Positions 45,185 through 53,180 of a DNA stretch of 64,000 nucleotides are shown piece after piece. Below the pieces are notes generated by a model. The model made no database searches, had not been told where the DNA came from, and saw only the letters and a program-made list of their open reading frames with translations. Each line of letters opens with the position of its first letter. The stretch's first letter is position 1. This DNA is from JANMJD01 sp963847945 (lineage in GTDB: Bacteria; Actinomycetota; Acidimicrobiia; Acidimicrobiales; Ilumatobacteraceae): NCBI GenBank assembly GCA_963847945.1, contig CAWKBX010000020.1:620001-684000 (forward strand), read 5' to 3'. Position numbers and translations under genes: made by a program.

Positions 45185-46209
45185 AAGCGCTGGTCAAGAC
45201 CACTGCCGGGGTTGGCATGGAGATGGTCGACGTCCCCGACCCGACGGTCGGCCCGAACGACGTGTTGATTCGGGTTCATCACACCTCGATCTGCGGCACC
45301 GACCTGCATATTTGGGAGTGGGACGACTGGGCCCGCCGAACCGTGCCGGTTCCGCTCGTGATCGGGCACGAGTTCATGGGCGTCGTCGCCGCGCTCGGCT
45401 CGGAAGTTCAGGGGCTGACACTCGGTCAACGAGTCAGCGCCGAGGGCCACATCACCTGTGGGCACTGCCGCAACTGCCGCGCCGGACGTCGACATCTGTG
45501 CCGCAACACCGTCGGCATCGGTGTGAGCCGCGACGGAGCATTCGCCGAGCTGATCTTGATGCCGGCGGTCAACGTCTTTCCGATCCCCGACACGATTCCC
45601 GACGACATCGCCAGCTTCCTCGACCCGCTCGGCAACGCGGTGCACGCGGCACTCTCGTTCGACCTGGTCGGTGAAGACGTGCTGATCACCGGGGCCGGAC
45701 CGATTGGGGTGATGGCCGCAGCGATCGCCCGATTCGTCGGGGCGCGCCATGTGGTCGTGACCGATGTCAACGACTTCCGCCTCGATCTCGCCGCACAGAT
45801 GGGGGCCACCCGCACCGTCAACGTGGCGACCACCAACCTCGAGGATGTCGAGCGCGAACTCGGCATGACCGAAGGTTTCGATGTCGGGCTGGAGATGAGC
45901 GGCGCCCCGGCGGCGATCCGCCAGATGCTGGCAACCGCCAATCATGGCGGACGGATTGCGCTCCTCGGCATCCCGTCGCAGGAGGTGTCCATCGATTGGA
46001 ACCAGGTGATCTTCAAGGGTCTGACGATCAAAGGCATCTACGGCCGGGAGATGTTCGAGACCTGGTACAAGATGATCGCAATGCTCGGCAGCGGGCTCGA
46101 CGTCAGCACCGTCGTCACCCACCGACTCCCCGCCGACGACTTCGCCGACGCCTTCGAGATCGTCAGCGGCGGACTGTCGGGCAAAGTCGTGCTCGATTGG
46201 ACGAACTGA
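45181..46209 (+). CDS. tdh: L-threonine 3-dehydrogenase
   Basis: 342 residues, intact zinc medium-chain dehydrogenase. SICGTDLHIWEWDDWARRTVP has the catalytic zinc Cys and the Tdh-specific DLHIWEWD stretch, GHEFMG the His-Glu, CGHCRNCRAGRRHLC the four structural-zinc cysteines, and VLITGAGPIGVMAAAIAR the NAD fold. KGIYGREMFETWYKM is diagnostic of Tdh. It oxidises threonine to 2-amino-3-ketobutyrate, the substrate of Kbl encoded just upstream with an ATGA overlap. Confidence 0.95.
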   Translation: MKALVKTTAGVGMEMVDVPDPTVGPNDVLIRVHHTSICGTDLHIWEWDDWARRTVPVPLVIGHEFMGVVAALGSEVQGLTLGQRVSAEGHITCGHCRNCRAGRRHLCRNTVGIGVSRDGAFAELILMPAVNVFPIPDTIPDDIASFLDPLGNAVHAALSFDLVGEDVLITGAGPIGVMAAAIARFVGARHVVVTDVNDFRLDLAAQMGATRTVNVATTNLEDVERELGMTEGFDVGLEMSGAPAAIRQMLATANHGGRIALLGIPSQEVSIDWNQVIFKGLTIKGIYGREMFETWYKMIAMLGSGLDVSTVVTHRLPADDFADAFEIVSGGLSGKVVLDWTN

Positions 46210-46217
46210 CCGGTACC

Positions 46218-47495
46218 TCAGTCGATCGATGAAGCCGGCCCGGTGGGGCGGGGTGGCGCATCAAGGGCGGCGAGTCGACCTCGGTGATTGATCAGCAGCC
46301 CGGTGAGCGCCAAGATCACCGACCCGACGACGATCTCGTTGGCGCGAGCCCCGATCAGGTCGGCCGAGGCGCCCTGGGCCAGGGAGCCAAGCGGGTAACT
46401 GGCGGTGAACGCCATGCCGTAGGCGCCGAGCACCCGGCCCCGGAAGGCATCGTCGACGTGGGTCTGGACCGCGGTGAGCAGCAGCACTCCGGAGCCAACT
46501 GCGGTCGACCCCGCCAGGAGCACACACACCAGACCGACGGGATAGGTCGGTGACAGCCCGAAACCGATGACCGCGATCCCGAGGATCAGGAACGAACCAA
46601 TCAGCAGCGAGGCTCGGGAGTACCGCTGGCCGAGCCGACCGATTTGGTAGAGCCCCAAGGCCGCGCCGAGTCCGAATGCGGCGGTGAGCAACCCATATGC
46701 ACCCGCACCCACGCGGTAGATCCGCTCGCTGAAGGCGGGGGCGAGTTGCACGATCGGGTTGCCGAGGAATCCGACCGCCATCACCAATACGAGGGCGGTG
46801 GCGATGGCCTCGTGGCCGCGAGCGTAGGCCAGCCCAGCGCGCAGGTCGGCGACAATGCTGGCTCGCTCAGTGTTTCGTCGCTGCGGCCGGGCACGCACGA
46901 ACCACAAGGCCAACATCACCGCAGCGTACGAAACCGCGTTGCCGACGAACGCCCAGGTCGGCCCAACGGTCGCCAGGATCAGCCCGGCGAGCGCCGGACC
47001 GATAGCCCGCGAGCCGTGGAACTGGACTGAGTTCATCGTCACCGCCGCGGGCAACGATTCGCGCGGGACCAGGTCGGCGACGAACCCCTGCCACACCGGC
47101 ATGCCGAATCCCATCAACGCGCCACTGACCGCGGTGAGAGCGAGAACCGTCCCCGGGCTGCGCAGACGCTCGACCCACAGCACCGCCAAGGTGAGCGCCG
47201 CGAGCGCGGCGGCGAACTGGATCCAGAACAGCATGATCCGCCGATCGAGCCGGTCGGCGATCGCCCCGGCGATCGGCCCGGCGATGACCCCGGGGAAGAG
47301 CGATGCGAACACCGACAGCCCGACCCACACACTGGAGCCGGTCAGCTTGAACAACACGTACGGCACCGCCGCACCCTGCAACCACGTCCCCGTATTCGAA
47401 ATCAGCGCACCGATCCAGAACAGCCGGAAGTCCCGGTGCCGCAACACACTCGCCGGCCCGGCAGTCTGGGGCCGGGCGGGAGCTGATGCGGTCAC
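46218..47495 (-). CDS. MFS transporter (EntS/MFS_3 type)
   Basis: 425 residues with about twelve hydrophobic segments. FRLFWIGALISNTGTWLQGAAVPYVLFKLTGSSVWVGL opens the MFS_3 pattern, GAIADRLDRRIML is the loop 2-3 signature, and GALMGFGMPVWQGFVADLVPRESLPAAVTMNSVQFHGSRAIGPALAG is the domain-A core. Members export siderophores, macrolides or other drugs. Ends nine bases from tdh, tail to tail. Substrate unknown. Confidence 0.88.
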   Translation of the reverse strand: MTASAPARPQTAGPASVLRHRDFRLFWIGALISNTGTWLQGAAVPYVLFKLTGSSVWVGLSVFASLFPGVIAGPIAGAIADRLDRRIMLFWIQFAAALAALTLAVLWVERLRSPGTVLALTAVSGALMGFGMPVWQGFVADLVPRESLPAAVTMNSVQFHGSRAIGPALAGLILATVGPTWAFVGNAVSYAAVMLALWFVRARPQRRNTERASIVADLRAGLAYARGHEAIATALVLVMAVGFLGNPIVQLAPAFSERIYRVGAGAYGLLTAAFGLGAALGLYQIGRLGQRYSRASLLIGSFLILGIAVIGFGLSPTYPVGLVCVLLAGSTAVGSGVLLLTAVQTHVDDAFRGRVLGAYGMAFTASYPLGSLAQGASADLIGARANEIVVGSVILALTGLLINHRGRLAALDAPPRPTGPASSID

Positions 47496-47759
47496 GGTGC
47501 GACCTTAGGTCTAGTGCCGGCCAGCCCGGGCAAGCATCCACGGTGCACGTTCAGATCACGCGTCCCAGCCCACGGAGCCTCGAAGGCCAGGGTGCCAACC
47601 CAAGTCCGGTCGGATAACCACCACGCTCGGTGTGCGCGTATGCCTGGACCCCGGCGCCAGCGAGCGCGCTGCACCTCGGCGGTTATTCGGAGGTGCCTTG
47701 CTCACAGATGAGCGGTCAGTGTCGCGATTGCGATCGGTCGCCCGACATCCCGCTGCGGG

Positions 47760-48320
47760 TCAGCTGGTCGCGCGCCGGTAGTGCATGGCGACTGCACCAT
47801 TACGGAGCGGCTTCGCCGAGACAAGCTCGAGCCGCCGCGTGTTGGGCAACCCGCCCTGGTAGAGGGTCGGGCCGTGACCTGCGATCCTGGGGTGGACGAG
47901 GAAGTCGTACTCATCGATCAGATCCAGTCGATCCAACTCGGTCGCGAGCTTGCCGCTACCGAGCAGGACGCGGCCCACGGTTGCGTCCTTGAGCTCCAGG
48001 ACGCCCGTGCGTAAGTCGCCGGAGATGTGGTGGCTGTTGGTCCACGGGAAGTCCCCTCGCGTCGACGACACGACGTACTTCGGCTTTGCCTCCAGCTTGA
48101 CCGCCCAGTCGCGGATCGCAGGGGGCGCCTCCTCGTCGCCGCGGGCGACGGCTGGCCAGTAGCTCTCCATCATCTCGTAGGTGACCCGGCCCCACAGCAT
48201 CGCCTCGGCCTCGTCCATCAGCCGCGTGAAGAAGGCGTGGGTCTCATCGTCGGCGATTCCCTCCATGTGGTCAACACAGCCGTCCAGCGTGACGTTGATG
48301 GAGAAGGCCAGGAGCCCCAT
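47760..48320 (-). CDS. Dihydrofolate reductase-like (RibD C-terminal) protein
   Basis: 186 residues. LLAFSINVTLDGCVDHMEGIADDETHAFFTRLMDEAEAMLWGRVTYEMMESYW is the usual opening of the RibD_C/YyaP family, with KYVVSSTRGDFPWTNSHHISGDLRTGVLELKD and VGRVLLGSGKLATELDRLDLIDEYDFLVHPRIAGHGPTL following. It binds a reduced nucleotide and probably NADPH. The reaction is unknown. No riboflavin genes are nearby. The 264-base gap 47496-47759 shows no gene. Confidence 0.87.
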   Translation of the reverse strand: MGLLAFSINVTLDGCVDHMEGIADDETHAFFTRLMDEAEAMLWGRVTYEMMESYWPAVARGDEEAPPAIRDWAVKLEAKPKYVVSSTRGDFPWTNSHHISGDLRTGVLELKDATVGRVLLGSGKLATELDRLDLIDEYDFLVHPRIAGHGPTLYQGGLPNTRRLELVSAKPLRNGAVAMHYRRATS

Positions 48321-48350
48321 GGCGCCGAGTTTAACCGGTCGATAACGGCG

Positions 48351-48510
48351 GTGACCGCTGACCCTGCGGTCCGGGCAGAACGTCTACGGCGCCTCTCGAA
48401 TCTACAACGCCGGTTCGATGCCCTTCCCGTCGACGACGCAGTGGCGGTCAGCTACGGGCAACTCGCCGCGGCGGTCGTCCGCACTGGCCGTCGCCGAGGC
48501 CGCTCGGCTT
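48351..48510 (+). pseudogene. VapC (PIN-domain) toxin fragment
   Basis: The frame VRAERLRRLSNLQRRFDALPVDDAVAVSYGQLAAAVVRTGR matches the central part of VapC toxins, ending where the RPRSR...DxxIAATA block should begin. The N-terminal catalytic Asp and the C-terminal acidic residues are missing. No VapB gene is adjacent, so it is a remnant. Confidence 0.5.
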
Positions 48511-48629
48511 CGAGTCCGGAGCGGCGTACCTGGTATCGGCGTTGCTGTGGCGTCCGAATGATGAGTCAGGTTCGCGACCGATCGTGACGGCCGTGTTCGA
48601 CACGTGAATGAAATGGGTACGTTGGAGAG

Positions 48630-49262
48630 ATGAGCCTTACCTCGAATGAACGTGCTGCGATCTGTGATTCGTTCGAGAAGTATGGGCCGGACGCGCCGAC
48701 GCTCTGCGAAGGCTGGAACACCCGCGACCTGCTCGCCCACATGCTGGTACGCGAGCGCCGTCCGGACGCGGGCGCCGGCTTGGTGGTGCCCTTCCTTCGC
48801 ACGCACCTCAAGCAGGTGACCGAGTCGTTCAAGGCCGAGCCGTGGGACAAGATGATCAAGACGTTCCGCGACGGACCGCCGATGTTGTCGGTGTCGGCGA
48901 TCCCGGTCGTTGGCGACAAGTTCAACTTGGCCGAGTTCTTCATTCACCACGAAGACATCCGCCGGGCCCAGCCGGAGTGGACAGCACGGGAGAGCAGTAA
49001 AGAGCTCGAGGACGCGTTGTGGAATCCGTTCAAGGTGATGGGTCGCGTGTTCTTCCGCAAATCGCCGGTCGGGGTGACGCTGCGCTGCGCCGAGCGCGAC
49101 GACATCGTCGCCAAGAAGGGTGAACGAACCGTCATCCTTGTCGGCCTGCCCGGCGAGATCGTGATCCACGCCTTCGGCCGGCCCCTCGACAAGGTCCATG
49201 TCGTCGTGCAGGGCGATCCGGCAGACGTCGAAGCGTTCGAGGCCTCGCCCCGCGGGATGTAG
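48630..49262 (+). CDS. TIGR03085 family metal-binding protein (DinB/MDMPI-like)
   Basis: 210 residues. DAPTLCEGWNTRDLLAHMLVRERRPDAGAG and AEFFIHHEDIRRAQPEW are the two signature blocks of this actinobacterial family, whose N-terminus resembles mycothiol-dependent maleylpyruvate isomerase and DinB four-helix bundles with a His triad. The C-terminal beta-rich half has GEIVIHAFGRP. Function is unproven. It stands alone; 49263-49505 shows no gene. Confidence 0.87.
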   Translation: MSLTSNERAAICDSFEKYGPDAPTLCEGWNTRDLLAHMLVRERRPDAGAGLVVPFLRTHLKQVTESFKAEPWDKMIKTFRDGPPMLSVSAIPVVGDKFNLAEFFIHHEDIRRAQPEWTARESSKELEDALWNPFKVMGRVFFRKSPVGVTLRCAERDDIVAKKGERTVILVGLPGEIVIHAFGRPLDKVHVVVQGDPADVEAFEASPRGM

Positions 49263-49505
49263 CTCCGGTCGGGGTCTCGCCCCAGACCAGCCATCTCTGG
49301 GATCCACGGAGTCGCTCGAGCGTGCAACCTGGCCGCCACTGATCCCGAGCAACGGTTTCGACACGCATCGGAGCCGGACCTACCGAGCATGAGTATCCGG
49401 TATCTACCGTTCACGCTCGGCTCCGCGAGCACGAGACAGCGCCCGGTATCGCCAGGCCCGTAGCGCATTGTTCGCATCCGGTTCATGCGGATCGGCGACG
49501 TCTCC

Positions 49506-50162
49506 TCAGCTGATGTCTACGCCGGATATCCAGAACAGTGCAGTGGCTCCAATGAAGGACAGTGCGGCGGGGATCCAGACGATCCAGAAGTCCGCCCGAG
49601 AATCGGCTCGACCGGGCAGGCGATCGAACAGCCGAGAGGACGGTAGCTCTTTGCGTCGAAAGAGCACGTAGAGCGAGGCGATCGCGAGGCACCCGCCTCC
49701 GCAGAGCCACAGGTAGGACGCGGCGACTGCAAGTTGCTGTGCAGTCGTCAGGGGCGGGGGGCCAAAGGGAGCGTTGTGGGCGGACACGAAGGGCAAGAAG
49801 CCGGCCGCCCAGACGCCTGCTCCGACTGCTGCCGCACGATCAGTCCAACTGAGCTTGGCTCTCATACACACGTGTCGGATGCCGAGCGCCAGCATGAGCA
49901 GAGCGATCGTGAGACCAGCGAATCCAAAGGGAGCGCCGAGAGTGTTTACCCCATCGGTCATCGCGTCGCCGACCGGCACGTAGTCGGCGGCGTCCCGTCG
50001 CGCAAGCACGCCAGCAACAGTGAACGTTGCCGTCGCGATTCCGAATGGAATCGCTGTTGCCACCCGCGTGCGCACAACACATTGTCGCGCGGTCGGCGAT
50101 CGATCAACAGACACGGCAGTTCTTCTGCCATTCGCCGCGGTCATTCGAGTCATCCGAGTCAT
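49506..50162 (-). CDS. Four-helix membrane protein, unknown function
   Basis: 218 residues from ATG 50162, which has GGGGGAG eight bases upstream. Hydrophobic segments lie near 35-55 (IPFGIATATFTVAGVL), 78-100 (APFGFAGLTIALLMLALGI), 113-130, 146-170 and 195-212, each with little charge. No conserved motif is recognised. The start region repeats ATGACTCGG two to three times, which leaves the exact start open. The stretch 50226-50462 holds no gene I can support. Confidence 0.55.
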   Translation of the reverse strand: MTRMTRMTAANGRRTAVSVDRSPTARQCVVRTRVATAIPFGIATATFTVAGVLARRDAADYVPVGDAMTDGVNTLGAPFGFAGLTIALLMLALGIRHVCMRAKLSWTDRAAAVGAGVWAAGFLPFVSAHNAPFGPPPLTTAQQLAVAASYLWLCGGGCLAIASLYVLFRRKELPSSRLFDRLPGRADSRADFWIVWIPAALSFIGATALFWISGVDIS

Positions 50163-50462
50163 CCGGATGACTCCCCCGTTCTCCGAAGTGTCCGGCGCCG
50201 TCGATAGCTTGGCGTCTGTCGGCAACCCGTCTCACGTGCCGGGATCCACCGTTTGCGGGTACTCCTATCAGCGACGACAGCGCTCGATATCGGACGCCGG
50301 CAGCGATTCGAGTCGCCGGCTATCGAGCGCGTCGACGTTCAGGCCCTTGTGTTCGAGTTGCAACGTCAAACGGTCCGGCTCGCGTCGCCGGTACCTACGT
50401 GACCCTTGAGCCCGAGGACGGCACGCAGCCGTTCGACTTGGGGTACCGGCAAGACTGCCGGT

Positions 50463-50938
50463 ATGGAATTCGATGAGCTCGCTCGCAGGGTGTCGGCTGT
50501 CGCGCAACTGTCCGGCGAGTCGCCGGGTTGGAACTCGGCGGGATTCCGGTCGTCACTGCGCTGTCGATCGTTTCCGGATTGCCCGCGGTTTTCGTCCGGA
50601 AGACCGCCAAAGCGTACGGAACGGCCAAACTTGCCGAAGGACCACCTGTCGACGGACGCAACGTTCTCGTCGTCGAGGACGTCGTCACGACCGGCGGCCA
50701 GCTCATCGAATCCACGAACGACTTACGAGACCAGGGAGCGGTCATCACGACGGCGGTATGTGTTATCGACCGCGAGCAAGGCGGCATCGAAGCCTTGGCC
50801 GCCGCCCACATCACGCTGCGGTATGTATTCACCCGATCGGACATCGAACGATCGAGGGATCACAGCGTGATCCCGGCCGGGGCGTCTTTCGGGAGGCCGG
50901 AAAGGCTGAGCCGGTCGACAGAGCGGATCCATTCGTAG
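50463..50938 (+). pseudogene. Orotate phosphoribosyltransferase-like gene with internal deletion
   Basis: ATG 50463 starts MEFDELARRVSAVAQLSGE, the N-terminus of a PyrE-type enzyme. At about 50522 it jumps directly, in another frame, to AGLELGGIPVVTALS, residue about 85 of a normal protein. The rest is well kept: LPAVFVRKTAKAYGTAK, then NVLVVEDVVTTGGQ (the PRPP-binding 13-residue motif) and VDREQGG. Roughly 65 residues including the catalytic-loop region are lost. The 3' end overlaps the opposite-strand isochorismatase gene. Confidence 0.6.
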
Positions 50939-51437
50939 CGCAGGCCTTTCAGCCCGACGAGCGGAATTCCGGCTGCGGCGATTCGCCGCAGCCCTTGGTC
51001 GTGGGCGGTGCCAGCTGCGCCGACGGTATCGGCGACGACGGCCACCTTCCATCCGAGATCGTGGAGGCCGATCGCCGACTGCGCGACGCACACGTCGGTT
51101 TCCAAGCCGCAGAGCACGGCGGATCGGCGTCTCGTCGCGTCCACGGCTGCCAGAATCGGTGGGCTGAACGCCAGGCCGAACGTCGGCTTGAGGTGGCGTG
51201 GGTGATCCGCTGGAAGAGCGTCGACGATGGCGCCGGCGGTAGCGCCGTGGCGATCGGGTTCCTCCTCGGTGACGACAATCGGGATGCCGAGCCGCGAGCC
51301 GTGGCCACGAGGAAGCACACCCGCTCGACCATCTGCGCGGCCATCTCGTCGGTCAGCTTGCGGAGAAATCCGGGCTGCACATCGATGACGATCAGCACCG
51401 AGTCGTCGGCGTCGAACAATGTGCCCAGCCGAGCCAC
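50860..51437 (-). CDS. Isochorismatase-family hydrolase (one frameshift)
   Basis: About 193 residues. SVLIVIDVQPGFLRKL carries the catalytic Asp, LKPTFGLAFSPPIL the Lys, and AVLCGLETDVCVAQSAIGL the nucleophilic Cys; GIPIVVTEEEPDRHGAT is also typical. One base is missing near 51302, where ATARG should be followed by xLGIPIVVT. GTG 51437 starts directly after the TAG of the thioredoxin-fold gene, so the two are co-transcribed. The family includes nicotinamidases and other cysteine hydrolases; the substrate is unknown. Confidence 0.82.
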
Positions 51438-52502
51438 CTACGCCACGATGGCCGGGTAGTAGTTCTCGGCCCCGATGGCGCGGACGTCGGTCAGCCAGTC
51501 GCCGTCGTAGCGACTGGCCACACCCGGTTCGGTCGGTTCGAGATTCCACGCCTGGCGCTTGTAGGTCCAGTTCGCCGGATGGAGGCGGTGGGCCTCGCGC
51601 CAATGTGGAACGGCCGCGTCGTGATGGCCGCCGTTGTACAGGTGATATCCGAGCTCGAAGTGGGCCGCCGCCCGGGCCACGTCGTCGCCTCGCGGGAGGG
51701 AACGGGCGATCACCTCGTCGGGCGACAGGACGAATGGGCTGTCGCCACCCTTGTCGACCCAGTCGAGCAGCATCGCCAGATAGCCAGCCGGATCGACCTT
51801 CATCTTGAGCACCTCATCGATCACCACCCGACGCTCGGGCGGAAGATCCTCAACTATGGCCGGCAGCATTGTAAGCATCGGCGTCTCGCCGGGCCACGCT
51901 GGTTCCGCAGGCCGCACGATCACGCCGTGTTCGTCGATCCACACGGCGTTGGGTACATTCACGATGCCGAGGAGGTCGTCGCAGACGTGAGCGGTGTCGA
52001 TCAGCGTTGGATGATCGGGATTGGCCGCTTCGATCCACGGGCGAACCGCGTCGGCTCCCCCGGTGTCGAGGGCGACGGTGACGATTTCGACCCCGCGGGG
52101 GTGAAGTTCAGTGCGCAGCGCCTGCCACACGGGCAGGTCCAATCGGCAGCCTCACCACGAGGCCCAGGCGACCAACACCACCTTCTTCGGCCGCAGATCG
52201 GCGATCCGAACGGCGCGTCCCGACAGGTCGGGCAGAGTGATGTCGGGGGCGACGGCGGTGGTCAGCGCCCGCCCCGTGACGCTGGTTTCCGGGCCGAGCG
52301 ACCAGACGCCGTGAGCCTCGTCGGCGACCAACGGCATGCCCAACCGGTGGGCGACGATGGAGACATCGACCAGGCCATTCGAGAGCGCCCTCGCCGGTAG
52401 AGGCACGCACACATCTCCCTTGCACGCCCCTTCCGGCTTGATCGACCATCCGCTGCGGGCGAGCAGATCGTCGGGACGGATGGTGAGCGATTCGAGAATC
52501 AT
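51438..52502 (-). CDS. Probable selenoprotein: TlpA/redoxin-like thioredoxin-fold protein with UGA-encoded Sec117
   Basis: 354 residues if the UGA at 52154-52152 is read. Around it the frame is ...KKVVLVAWASW-U-GCRLDLPVWQ, the thioredoxin redox site where relatives have Cys; Cys119 is kept, giving a U-x-C pair. Upstream: MILESLTIRPDDLLARSGWS, a CKGDVC pair and a TLPDLSGRAVRIADL redoxin opening. Downstream: VEIVTVALDTGG, then VNVPNAVWIDEHGVI (cis-Pro strand), and a C-terminal region with a TPR-like helical pair (ARAAAHFELGYHLYNGG). AAGGAG sits seven bases before ATG 52502. A hairpin (52121-52137) fits a bacterial SECIS. No sel genes are in the window. If UGA is a true stop, two broken halves would remain. 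Confidence 0.78.
52121..52137 (-). promoter_or_regulatory. Candidate bacterial SECIS hairpin
   Basis: On the coding strand CCTGCC-CGTGT-GGCAGG forms a perfect 6-bp stem with a five-base loop. G is the second loop base and is followed by U, and the loop begins 20 nt after the UGA. Known bSECIS rules ask for a G in the first two loop positions at 16-37 nt, so both are met. Confidence 0.6.
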
Positions 52503-52688
52503 CTGGGCACTCCTTGGTCGGTCCCACCATAGAACGGCCACGCCGAGCATGCCGACCCGGGTCGGTTGGGTCCAACTGCTCGCCACGAGCACGCAACGTT
52601 GTCACGACATTGTCAAGCCCAACGTCAACCCTGCTCAGCCACACTATTGGTCGAAGGGCAGGAGCCGAGCCTGGTAGACGTTCGTCGC

Positions 52689-53180
52689 ATGACGGATCCC
52701 AACGACTCGCAACGACGCCCGCAGCCTCCTCGCCAGCCGCGGCGAGGTCGCTTCGCCCATCCGATCATCGGGGCCGTGGCCGTTGGCATGTTCGGCCTGT
52801 TGGCCGGGTGTGGATCGACCGGAGAGGCAGGTGAGGCCGGTGAGGCACCGGGGGCTGTTGTCGCTGCGACTGCCCCCGCGACGGCCGGGGCCGTCGACGG
52901 TGCTGCGCTCTATCAGGTGAAGTGCGCATCGTGTCATGGAACAGATCTGCGTGGGACCACGAAGGGGCCGTCGCATCTCTCACAGGTCTACGAACCGTCC
53001 CACCACGGCGACGACGGGTTCCGCTCGGCGATCAACAACGGGGCGCAGCAGCACCACTGGAACTTCGGCGACATGGCGGCGGTACCCGGGCTGTCGACTG
53101 CCGAGGTTGATGCGATCATCGCCTACGTGCGCGACGTCCAGACCCGCGAGGGATTCGAGCCCTACCCGCCGCCAGCCTGA
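52689..53180 (+). CDS. Cytochrome c family lipoprotein
   Basis: 163 residues. A Pro/Arg-rich N-terminus leads to a hydrophobic helix and lipobox MFGLLAGCGS. After an Ala-rich linker comes DGAALYQVKCASCHGTDLRGTTKGPSHLS, with the haem motif CxxCH, and near the end a Met in FGDMAAVPGLSTAEVDAIIAYVRD, the sixth-ligand region of class I cytochromes. ATG 52689 is the start; the longer frame upstream has no homology. A membrane-anchored electron carrier, divergent from the selenoprotein gene. Confidence 0.85.
   Translation: MTDPNDSQRRPQPPRQPRRGRFAHPIIGAVAVGMFGLLAGCGSTGEAGEAGEAPGAVVAATAPATAGAVDGAALYQVKCASCHGTDLRGTTKGPSHLSQVYEPSHHGDDGFRSAINNGAQQHHWNFGDMAAVPGLSTAEVDAIIAYVRDVQTREGFEPYPPPA

Noticed and set aside
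51438..52142. A separate gene starting at TTG 52142
   Set aside because: It would begin inside the thioredoxin redox motif, with no ribosome binding site. The upstream frame is the same and continues through a single UGA.
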